Shown one piece after another: positions 24,805 to 32,102 of a stretch of 64,000 nt of DNA (positions are counted from its first letter, which is position 1; each line of letters opens with the position of its first letter). The stretch lies in the NCBI GenBank assembly GCA_903822175.1, contig CAIJOB010000004.1, positions 94,714 to 158,713 of the forward strand, in the 5' to 3' direction. A program made the translations under genes and the position numbers. Origin of the DNA: an uncultured Alphaproteobacteria bacterium (GTDB lineage: Bacteria; Pseudomonadota; Alphaproteobacteria; Caulobacterales; Caulobacteraceae). The notes beneath the pieces are model-generated. The model did no database searches, was not told the origin of the DNA, and was given only the letters and a program-made list of their open reading frames with translations.

Positions 24805-25668
24805 ATGACCGCTCCAAAGATCGCTTCAGGCCTCTCCCACATCGCGCCGGCCTACGACGCCCTGCTCTGCGACGTCTGGGGGGTGATCCACAACGGGCGT
24901 GAGAGCTTCCCCGCCGCCTGCGCCGCGCTGGCCCGCTACCGCGAGACCCGCGGACCGGTGATCCTGATCTCCAACTCGCCGCGCCCGCATGGGCCGGTGA
25001 TCGAGCAGCTCGACAGCCTGGGCGTGCCGCGCGAGGCCTGGAGCCACATCGTCACCTCCGGAGACGCCACCCGCTTGCTGCTCGCCGAGCGCGCGCCCGG
25101 CCCCGCCTGGAAGATCGGCCCCGACCGCGACGATGCGCTCTACGAGGGCCTCGGCGTCGAGTTCTCCGACCTGGCCGACGCCGCCTTCATCTCCGTCACC
25201 GGCCCCTATGACGACGAGAACGACGAGCCCGCCGACTATCGCGACCGGTTCATCGAGGCCGTCGGCCGCGATCTGGTCATGCTGTGCGCGAACCCGGACA
25301 TCGTCGTGCAGCGGGGCGACAAGCTGATCTACTGCGGCGGCGCGCTGGCTCAGCTCTACGAGAGCCTGGGCGGCAAGGTGCTGATGGCCGGCAAGCCCTA
25401 TCCGATCATCTACGACCTCTCCTTGCAGAAGGCCGCCGAGGCGCTCGGCGCCGCTGTGGACCCCAGGCGCGTGCTCTGCATCGGCGATGGCCTGCCCACC
25501 GACATCCGCGGCGCCAACGCCCGCGGCCTCGACGTGCTTTTCGTCGCCAGCGGCATCCATGGCGGCGAGACCATCGGCCCCGACGGCCTCAACCTGGCCG
25601 CCGTGACCGACCTCCTGCGCCAGGATGGCCTCAGCGCGACCTACGCCATCGCCGACCTGGTTTGGTGA
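24805..25668 (+). CDS. TIGR01459-family HAD-type hydrolase
   Basis: A 287-aa HAD superfamily class IIA phosphatase (NagD-like). The nucleophile motif LLCDVWGVIHNG has the first Asp, motif II is ILISNSPRP, a cap domain follows, and the C-terminal motif reads CIGDGLPTDIRGAN with the metal-binding Asp residues. The physiological substrate of the TIGR01459 group is unknown. The ATG at 24805 matches the family start; the next gene starts 64 bp after its stop, and ribF follows. Confidence 0.92.
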   Translation: MTAPKIASGLSHIAPAYDALLCDVWGVIHNGRESFPAACAALARYRETRGPVILISNSPRPHGPVIEQLDSLGVPREAWSHIVTSGDATRLLLAERAPGPAWKIGPDRDDALYEGLGVEFSDLADAAFISVTGPYDDENDEPADYRDRFIEAVGRDLVMLCANPDIVVQRGDKLIYCGGALAQLYESLGGKVLMAGKPYPIIYDLSLQKAAEALGAAVDPRRVLCIGDGLPTDIRGANARGLDVLFVASGIHGGETIGPDGLNLAAVTDLLRQDGLSATYAIADLVW

Positions 25669-25732
25669 GGGCTGGTCTGGCGAGCGCGGCCAATCGTGGC
25701 TAAGTGAAACCCACCAAGCCGGGGAGCAGCTT

Positions 25733-26167
25733 TTGCAGGGTCTCTATTTCGACGAACTCGCCGTGGGCCAGACCGCCGAGGTCAGCCATGTGGTCGGCGC
25801 CGCCGACATCGAGGCCTTCGCCGCGGTCTCCGGCGACCATAATCCCGTGCACATGGACGAGGCCTACGCCAAGACCACAACCTTCGGCGGGCGGATCGCC
25901 CACGGCATGCTGTCGGCGGCCTATATCTCGGCGGTGCTGGGCAACGACCTGCCGGGGCCGGGCGCGATCTATCTGTCGCAATCCCTGCGCTTCCGCCGCC
26001 CAGTGAAGATCGGCGATCCGGTCACCGCCCGCGTCACCGTCAAGGCGCTGGACGAGGCCAAGGGCCACGCGACCTTCGAGACCGTCTGCATCGTCAACGG
26101 CAAGACCGTGGTCGACGGCGAGGCCCTGATCATGGTTCCCCAAAGAGGCGGTAAGGCGGGCGCATGA
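25733..26167 (+). CDS. MaoC-like (R)-specific enoyl-CoA hydratase
   Basis: A 144-aa hot-dog-fold enzyme with the MaoC signature: DIEAFAAVSGDHNPVHMDEAYA, where the Asp and His form the hydratase pair, then GRIAHGMLSAAYIS. It hydrates trans-2-enoyl-CoA to (R)-3-hydroxyacyl-CoA, feeding polyhydroxyalkanoate or fatty acid pathways. The start is a TTG with a GGGGAG ribosome site; no ATG exists in a sensible place, and the frame open upstream overlaps the HAD gene. Its stop overlaps the ribF start (ATGA). Confidence 0.88.
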   Translation: MQGLYFDELAVGQTAEVSHVVGAADIEAFAAVSGDHNPVHMDEAYAKTTTFGGRIAHGMLSAAYISAVLGNDLPGPGAIYLSQSLRFRRPVKIGDPVTARVTVKALDEAKGHATFETVCIVNGKTVVDGEALIMVPQRGGKAGA

Positions 26168-27117
26168 CCCGCCGCCTTCGCCTCATCAAGGGCTGGAAGG
26201 ACCTGCCGGCGGAGGATCGCGGGGCGGCGCTCGCCATGGGCAACTTCGACGGCGTCCACCGCGGCCACCAGCAGGTGATCGCGCTCGCCGCGCGCGCCGC
26301 CGGCGAGCTGGGCGCGCCGCTCGGCGTCATCACGTTTGACCCGCACCCGCGCGTCTATTTTCGCCCCGAGGAGCCCGCCTTCCTGCTGATGAAGGCCGAC
26401 CAGCAGGCCCGCGCGCTCGAGGCGCTCGGCGTCGACATCCTCTACGTCCTGCCGCTCACCGCCGAGCTCGCCCAGATGACCGACCGCGAGTTCGCCCAGA
26501 CCGTGCTGCATGAGGGCCTTGGCGCCCGCCACGTCGCCGTCGGCTTCGACAACTCCTTCGGAAAGAACCGCACCGGCAGCCCGGAAACCATGGCCGCCTA
26601 CGGGATTGAGATGGGCTTCGGCGTCTCGATCGCCCAGGCCGTCGAGGACGGCGCCGGCGAGAAGTTCTCCTCCACCCACGTGCGCGACGCCCTGCGCGAC
26701 GGCCATCCCGAGGTCGCCGCGGCGATCCTGGGCCGCCCCTTCGCCATCGAAGGCGTCGTGCAGCGCGGCCGCCAACTCGGCCGCAAGCTCGGCTTCCCCA
26801 CCGCCAATGTGGCGCTCGGCGACTATGTGATCCCGCGGTTCGGCGTCTACGCCACCCGCACGCGGCTGCCGGACGGCCGCGATATTCCGGGTGTCGCCAA
26901 CATCGGCATCAATCCGACCATCGAGGGCGTGCGTGCGCCCCTGCTCGAGGTCTGGCTCTTCGACTTCGACGAGGACATCTACGACCAGGTCATCGAGACC
27001 GACCTGATCGCCTTCCTGCGCCCCGAGCTGAAGTTCGACGGCCTGGAGACCATGACCGTCCAGGTCATGAAGGACGCCAAACAGGCCCGCGACCTGTTGA
27101 TACCGGACTTCGACTAG
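26164..27117 (+). CDS. ribF: Bifunctional riboflavin kinase / FAD synthetase
   Basis: A 317-aa enzyme making FMN and FAD from riboflavin. The N-terminal adenylyltransferase domain has GNFDGVHRGHQQ and FDPHPR; SSTHVRDAL closes it. The C-terminal flavokinase domain has GRKLGFPTANV, GVYA and GVANIGINPT. It acts in the cytoplasm and is essential, supplying the flavoproteins of this window among others. Its start overlaps the MaoC stop by four bases, so translation is coupled. Confidence 0.96.
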   Translation: MTRRLRLIKGWKDLPAEDRGAALAMGNFDGVHRGHQQVIALAARAAGELGAPLGVITFDPHPRVYFRPEEPAFLLMKADQQARALEALGVDILYVLPLTAELAQMTDREFAQTVLHEGLGARHVAVGFDNSFGKNRTGSPETMAAYGIEMGFGVSIAQAVEDGAGEKFSSTHVRDALRDGHPEVAAAILGRPFAIEGVVQRGRQLGRKLGFPTANVALGDYVIPRFGVYATRTRLPDGRDIPGVANIGINPTIEGVRAPLLEVWLFDFDEDIYDQVIETDLIAFLRPELKFDGLETMTVQVMKDAKQARDLLIPDFD

Positions 27118-27130
27118 GGCGCGCCGTCAG

Positions 27131-27529
27131 CTAGCGGAACCAGCCACCCGCCGGACACCAGCGGTAAGCCGTCGCGCCATGCCCGTCGTCCTTGCCGACC
27201 CGCACCTCGGTCGCCGAGATGATCGCATAGGTCGAAGTCGTCGTGGACGGCTGGGCTGGCGTGCCGTCACCTAGCGCCGAACAGGTTTCGCGCACCGTGT
27301 AGGTCTGCCCGCTTTGCGCCACGATATCGGACCGGCACTGAGACGCATGCGGATAGCTGAAGGCCTTGCCATCGTAGTGGAACAGCGACGCCAGCGGCGC
27401 GTCGCTGCACGACTGGCCCATCGTCACGAAGGTTCCCCGCCTGAGCGGCAGGGATGCGGCCTGGGCCGTGGTGGCGATCAGCGCAACCAGCGGCAGCGCG
27501 CGTAGCCAGATCATCGGTCGTTCCCTCAT
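27131..27529 (-). CDS. Small secreted protein, hypothetical
   Basis: A 132-aa exported protein: signal peptide MRERPMIWLRALPLVALIAT ending near AQA, then a beta-rich domain with five cysteines (GQSCSDAP, SQCRSDIV, RETCSALG, RWCPAGG) that may pair. The start is either the ATG at 27529 or one five codons later; both have good ribosome sites. The family is not recognised. It is downstream of and convergent with ribF, with a 13-bp gap. Confidence 0.7.
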   Translation of the reverse strand: MRERPMIWLRALPLVALIATTAQAASLPLRRGTFVTMGQSCSDAPLASLFHYDGKAFSYPHASQCRSDIVAQSGQTYTVRETCSALGDGTPAQPSTTTSTYAIISATEVRVGKDDGHGATAYRWCPAGGWFR

Positions 27530-27718
27530 CGCGAGCCTCGCTTCTAGGTGAGGTGCGTGAAGAAACCCTGGGTCCCAGGCGCGTTCCCTGCGCCCGCCGG
27601 TGAGTCTTGAGCTTTGCTGCTCGTTGGCTCGCCACGCCCACGAGATTTTGTTTGTAAGCAGGACTGATCGCAGGGGATAGTGCGCACCTAGGCCGCCAAT
27701 AGCCTTACGAGGACGCCG

Positions 27719-28840
27719 ATGCCTTACGCCCAGGGACGCATCTATCACGACGCCGACAGCCACCTGATGGAGCCGGCCGACTGGCTGGTCCCCTTCGCCG
27801 AGGGGGCCATGAAGGACCGGCTGCTGCGGCATGATCCGCCCTCGACCCGCCCGCCGGTGATCGCGCCGAAGGAAAAGGTCATCGAGGGCCTGATCGCCGG
27901 ACCCAAGGGCCGCCTCGCCTACGGCGCCTGCGACCCAGCCGAGCGCACCCGCGCCCTGGACGAGCTGGGGTTCGCGAGCCAGCTGGTGTTCCCGACCTCG
28001 GCGCTTAGGCCCTTCCGCACCTCGTCAGACATAGACGTCGTCTATGCCGGGACCCGCGCCGCCAATCGCGCCATGGCCGACTTCTGCCGCGACCCGCGGC
28101 TGATCGGCGTCGCCTACGTCCCGCTAAACGATCCGGCGCGCTCGCTGGAAGAGGCGCAGGAGGCGATCCGCCTGGGCTGCGGCGCCATTTGGACGCCCTC
28201 GACCCCGGCCGGTGAGCGCTCGCCCGGCCACCCGGATCTCGACCCGTTCTGGAAACTGCTGGCCACCAAGCGCATCCCGTTTGTGCTGCACATCGGCGCC
28301 GGCTCGCGGGTCCTGCCGCAGGCCTATATCAACAACGGCCGCGCGCCCTCGCCCGACCTGCACGGCGGCGGCGAGAACCTGCGGTTCAAGGACTACGTGG
28401 TCCTGCCGCACTCCGCCGAGATGTTCCTGGCCGCCCTGCTCTACGACGGGGTCTTCGACCGCATCCCCGAGCTGCGCGGCGGGGTGATCGAATACGGCGC
28501 CTATTGGGTGCCGGGATTCCTGCGCCAGATGGACATGGGCGCGCGCAGCTTCGGACGCACTGACCCCTATCTGCAGGCGCTCTCGGCCAAGCCGTCCGAG
28601 ATCATCCGCCGGCACGTGAAGTTCACGCCCTTCCCCGGCGAGGACGCCGGCTACCTGATCAAGGACTCGGGCGCTGACCTCTACATGTTCTCCAGCGACT
28701 ACCCGCACCCGGAGGGCACCAACGACCCGATCGGCCGCTTCGAGCGCACCTTTACCGACCTCTCCGACGCCGACCGCGAGCTGTTCTATTCGAAGAACTT
28801 CGAGCAGATGTTGGGGATCACCGAGCCGGTGACCGCCTGA
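27719..28840 (+). CDS. Amidohydrolase family protein
   Basis: A 373-aa TIM-barrel hydrolase of the amidohydrolase-2 (ACMSD-like) group. The metal-binding opening HDADSHLMEP, the FVLHIGAGS strand and the C-terminal SSDYPHPEG with its aspartate are the hallmarks. Such enzymes decarboxylate or hydrolyse aromatic or other ring compounds; the substrate here is unknown. Its stop is 10 bp before the pectinesterase-like gene, suggesting one transcript, though the two have no clear common pathway. Confidence 0.88.
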   Translation: MPYAQGRIYHDADSHLMEPADWLVPFAEGAMKDRLLRHDPPSTRPPVIAPKEKVIEGLIAGPKGRLAYGACDPAERTRALDELGFASQLVFPTSALRPFRTSSDIDVVYAGTRAANRAMADFCRDPRLIGVAYVPLNDPARSLEEAQEAIRLGCGAIWTPSTPAGERSPGHPDLDPFWKLLATKRIPFVLHIGAGSRVLPQAYINNGRAPSPDLHGGGENLRFKDYVVLPHSAEMFLAALLYDGVFDRIPELRGGVIEYGAYWVPGFLRQMDMGARSFGRTDPYLQALSAKPSEIIRRHVKFTPFPGEDAGYLIKDSGADLYMFSSDYPHPEGTNDPIGRFERTFTDLSDADRELFYSKNFEQMLGITEPVTA

Positions 28841-28850
28841 GCCCGGCCCG

Positions 28851-30335
28851 ATGAACCGCGCCCTCCGCCGCCTCGTCTGGCTGGCGCTGTGGCTGACGCT
28901 CATGCCCCTGGCCGCGAGCGCTCAGGGCGTGCGGCTGTTCCCAACCAACGGCGCGACGGGGGTCAATCCCGACAGCCATCTGCAGCTCACCTTCGCCGCC
29001 CCGCCGAGCGTCGGGACTTCGGGCAGGATCACGATCACCGACGCGGCGGACGGCGCGGTCGTCGACACCCTGGACCTCAGCCTCCCGGCCTCGCCAAATC
29101 CCACCGGACGCCTGCCCAACCCCGACGGCGCCACGCGCTCGCCGCCGCCACCCGCGCCGGCCGGGCCGGACCAGCCCGGCTACCAGTTCACCCAGATCGG
29201 CGGGGTCTATTTCCACTTCTTCCCGGTGATCGTGCACGGGACCACCGCCACCATCTATCCGCACAACAACCGCCTGAAGTACGGCCACCGCTATGTGGTG
29301 ACGATGGACGCCTCCGTGCTGACCGGCGGCGGCTTCGTTCCGCCCAAGACCTGGAGCTTCACCACCAAGCCCGCGCCGCCCAAGGCCGACGCCAGCCGCC
29401 TCATCGTCTCCGCCGATGGCAAAGGTGACTTCTCCACCGTCCAAGGTGCCCTCGACTTCGCCCCGGCCGAGTCCGCGAAGCCGGTGACCGTCTTCATCCG
29501 CAACGGCCACTACGAGGAGATCGTCTACCTCAAGGGCAAATCGAACCTGATCCTGAAGGGCGAGAGCCGGAACGGCGTCACCGTCGGCTACGCCAACAAC
29601 AGCGCCTTCAACCGCACGCGCCCGGCCTTCACGGTCACCGACGCTCACGACGTCGAGCTCTCCAACTTCACCATCCAGAACTATTTCATCGGCCAGGCCG
29701 AGGCCCTGCTGGTGCGCGGCGAGCGCGTGGTCCTCGACCACATGACGCTGAAGGGCTCGGGCGACGCCTTCACCACCTACGGCACGATCTACATGGCCGA
29801 CAGCAAGCTCACCGGCGACGGCGACACCATCCTGGCCTACGCCGCCCTCTACTGCCTGCGCTGCGAGATCGCCTCGGTCGGCCCCTTCGTCTGGCCCCGC
29901 ACGCCGAGGGGCAGCCACGGCAACGTCTTCGTGGACTCCAAATTCGTCTATCTCGACAGGCCGCTCCCCTGGTCGATCACGCCCGCGACGCCGCAGGGCC
30001 GCAAGACCGAGGGCGTCCTGATCCGCCTGCCGCGCAACGGTCCGGCCGGCTCGGCCACCGCCAACTTCCCCTACGCCGAGATGGTGCTGATCGATTGCAG
30101 GACCGACGGCGTGCCGGCGGAAGGCTGGGGCCCGGTCGAGGATCAGCCCGCCTTCGACTGGTCGAACCTGCGCCTCTGGGAGTTCAACACCACCGACCTG
30201 GCTGGCCGCCCCATCGACATGGCCAAACGCCATCCCGCCACGAAGCGCCTGACCCTGCCGGCGGACGCCCAGACCATCGCCGACTACCGCCGGCCGGACT
30301 ATGTGCTTGGCGGCTGGCGGCCGGTGGTGCGGTAG
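28851..30335 (+). CDS. Pectinesterase-like secreted beta-helix protein
   Basis: A 494-aa exported protein. A signal peptide ends at ASAQG, then a bacterial Ig-like domain (NGATGVNPDSHLQLTF, up to WSFTTKP) and a proline-rich linker, then a pectin methylesterase-type right-handed beta-helix from about residue 185 (SADGKGDFSTVQGALDF). Known motifs are modified: GxYxE appears as NGHYEE, QAVAL as GQAEAL, QDTL as GDAF and DFIFG as DTILAY. The two aspartates are kept in register. It probably acts on plant pectin or a related ester, but activity is not certain. Confidence 0.82.
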   Translation: MNRALRRLVWLALWLTLMPLAASAQGVRLFPTNGATGVNPDSHLQLTFAAPPSVGTSGRITITDAADGAVVDTLDLSLPASPNPTGRLPNPDGATRSPPPPAPAGPDQPGYQFTQIGGVYFHFFPVIVHGTTATIYPHNNRLKYGHRYVVTMDASVLTGGGFVPPKTWSFTTKPAPPKADASRLIVSADGKGDFSTVQGALDFAPAESAKPVTVFIRNGHYEEIVYLKGKSNLILKGESRNGVTVGYANNSAFNRTRPAFTVTDAHDVELSNFTIQNYFIGQAEALLVRGERVVLDHMTLKGSGDAFTTYGTIYMADSKLTGDGDTILAYAALYCLRCEIASVGPFVWPRTPRGSHGNVFVDSKFVYLDRPLPWSITPATPQGRKTEGVLIRLPRNGPAGSATANFPYAEMVLIDCRTDGVPAEGWGPVEDQPAFDWSNLRLWEFNTTDLAGRPIDMAKRHPATKRLTLPADAQTIADYRRPDYVLGGWRPVVR

Positions 30336-30395
30336 GGCGAACAGCCTCTCCTCCGACGCGTTGAGGCCAACGGCCATTTCGCGCGTTCTCCCCGC

Positions 30396-30986
30396 ATGAC
30401 CAGCTCCACCGTACCGGACTCCCTGTCCCCGACGCCGATCCTGCCGGCTCATATCGATGAGACGGTGCAGGCCATCGCGCGCCTGCACATCGACCACCGG
30501 CGCGGCTCGACCGGCCTGCAGCGCACCGTGGAGCGCCTGACACGCTTCTTCAGCCGGCCGCGCGCCGCGGGCCTGCTGGCCGCCGGCGTAGCGCTATGGA
30601 TCGCAGTCAACCTTGGCCTGACCGCCGCCGGCGGCAGGGCCTTCGATCCGGCGCCGTTCAACGCCCTTCAAAGCGTGGCCAGTATCGGCGCACTGTTCAT
30701 GACCGTCTTCATCCTGGTCACCCAGCGGCGCGAGGACGAGCTCAGTGAACTGCGCGAGCAGCTTACCCTGGAGCTGGCCATGCTGTCCGAGCACAAGACC
30801 GCCAAGCTGATCGAACTGGTCGAGGAACTGCGCCGCGACATGCCCAACGTCCGCGACCGGGCCGACCCCGAGGCCGCCAGCCTCTCGCAACCGGCCGATC
30901 CGGAAGCGGTGCTGGAGGTGCTCAAGGAAAACCAGCTCGACGCCCGCGGCGAGGAGACGGCGACGGCCGCGGCGGTCCTGACCTAG
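30396..30986 (+). CDS. DUF1003 domain-containing membrane protein
   Basis: A 196-aa inner-membrane protein. The first 50 residues are soluble, followed by two helices (about residues 58-82 and 90-112), then a charged helical tail with the family sequence RREDELSELREQLTLELAMLSEHKTAKLI split into heptads. It matches the DUF1003 family, whose function is unknown. It is 61 bp after the pectinesterase-like gene, facing a convergent peptidase gene. Confidence 0.9.
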   Translation: MTSSTVPDSLSPTPILPAHIDETVQAIARLHIDHRRGSTGLQRTVERLTRFFSRPRAAGLLAAGVALWIAVNLGLTAAGGRAFDPAPFNALQSVASIGALFMTVFILVTQRREDELSELREQLTLELAMLSEHKTAKLIELVEELRRDMPNVRDRADPEAASLSQPADPEAVLEVLKENQLDARGEETATAAAVLT

Positions 30987-31011
30987 GCGGGCGGCTGAAC
31001 CTCGGGTCGGC

Positions 31012-31863
31012 CTAGCGCACGGCCGAGGCGGTGAGGGTCTTCAGGTCGAACCGGTCGCCGGCCTTCATCAGGTAGTAGTGGCCGCCGTTCGGCTGCTCCT
31101 TGCCGTCGTGGATGAACACGTGGCCGGCGCCCAGCACGTTGAAGCTGGTGGCCTTGACCTCGATGGCGGTCGACTGGTCGATGCCGATGCCCAGCAGCTC
31201 GGGATGCTTGGCGACCAGCGCGTCCAGGTCGCCCTCGCGGTGGCGCGCAGTGACATGCTGGTCGACGCCGGCGCCCTCGATCAGGCCCCAGCCGACCTCG
31301 TACTCCGGCGCCATGACCACCTCGTTGCCGGCCCGGGCGCCGCGCACCAGATAGGAGGCCTGGATCGAGGCGCCCGCCGACGACCCGCCGGCCACCCCGC
31401 CGCGCGCCAGCAGCGCCTTGATCTCCGTCTCGGTCTTGGTCCCCGAATAGCTGTCCACCAGATGCCACTGCCGCCCGCCGACAAACCACACCGCCTTGGC
31501 CCGTTTCAGCGGGGCGACAAACGCGTCGCTGTCGGCCTCCTTCCGGTCCAGCGTGTGCAACACGGTCAGGTTCGCCGCGCCCAGCTCGCGGAAGATTTTC
31601 AGGCACGCGCAGTCCGGCCCATAGGTCTTGTCGCCGCCCGCCGTCGGGATCACCACGATCTCGGCCGAGGGCCCGCCCGCCAGCTTGATGAACCGTCCCA
31701 GGATCTCCGGCCCCAGCTTGCCGCCGCCGGCGATGATCAGCGTCCCGTGCGCGGGCCCCTTCACCACCGGCGGCGGCGGCGCAGGCTTGTCAGCGGCCTG
31801 GACAGGTGCGGACGCGAATAGGACGGCGAGCGCCAGAAGGGTGGCGCTAAGGCGGAAGGTCAT
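31012..31863 (-). CDS. Cyanophycinase-like exported peptidase (S51 family)
   Basis: A 283-aa exported serine peptidase. The signal peptide (MTFRLSATLLALAVLFASA) precedes a peptidase S51 domain: IIAGGGKLG, VIPTAGGD, and the nucleophile serine in AGGSSAGAS near residue 162; DQHVTARHREGDL supplies charged active-site residues. Cyanophycinases cleave the Arg-Asp storage polymer to dipeptides; an exported version would act on polymer from outside the cell. No cyanophycin synthetase is in the window. Confidence 0.88.
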   Translation of the reverse strand: MTFRLSATLLALAVLFASAPVQAADKPAPPPPVVKGPAHGTLIIAGGGKLGPEILGRFIKLAGGPSAEIVVIPTAGGDKTYGPDCACLKIFRELGAANLTVLHTLDRKEADSDAFVAPLKRAKAVWFVGGRQWHLVDSYSGTKTETEIKALLARGGVAGGSSAGASIQASYLVRGARAGNEVVMAPEYEVGWGLIEGAGVDQHVTARHREGDLDALVAKHPELLGIGIDQSTAIEVKATSFNVLGAGHVFIHDGKEQPNGGHYYLMKAGDRFDLKTLTASAVR

Positions 31864-32102
31864 GGAGGTTCCCGGTCTCTGATAAGCTGGCGTCCGGACA
31901 ACTCAGCCCATCGCCCGGACAAAATCCAGCCTCCGCGAGGCCTTGGGTTCGAGCCCTCCGTCTGTTAGAGCCTGCCGCCATGACCTCGGTCCGGAAGAGC
32001 TCGCGAATTACCCGCCCGGCGTGACGCCGGACGAGACCGTCTGCGCGCGCCGGGTTCATCCCGCAGCTCACCAATTCACCCCGGACCACGCTGGAAAGTT
32101 CA

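Noticed and set aside
28818..30497. 559-codon open frame on the minus strand across the pectinesterase-like gene
   Set aside because: It is a shadow of a GC-rich gene in another frame. The translation is Val/Gly/Asp-rich without domains, and the plus-strand protein has clear motifs.
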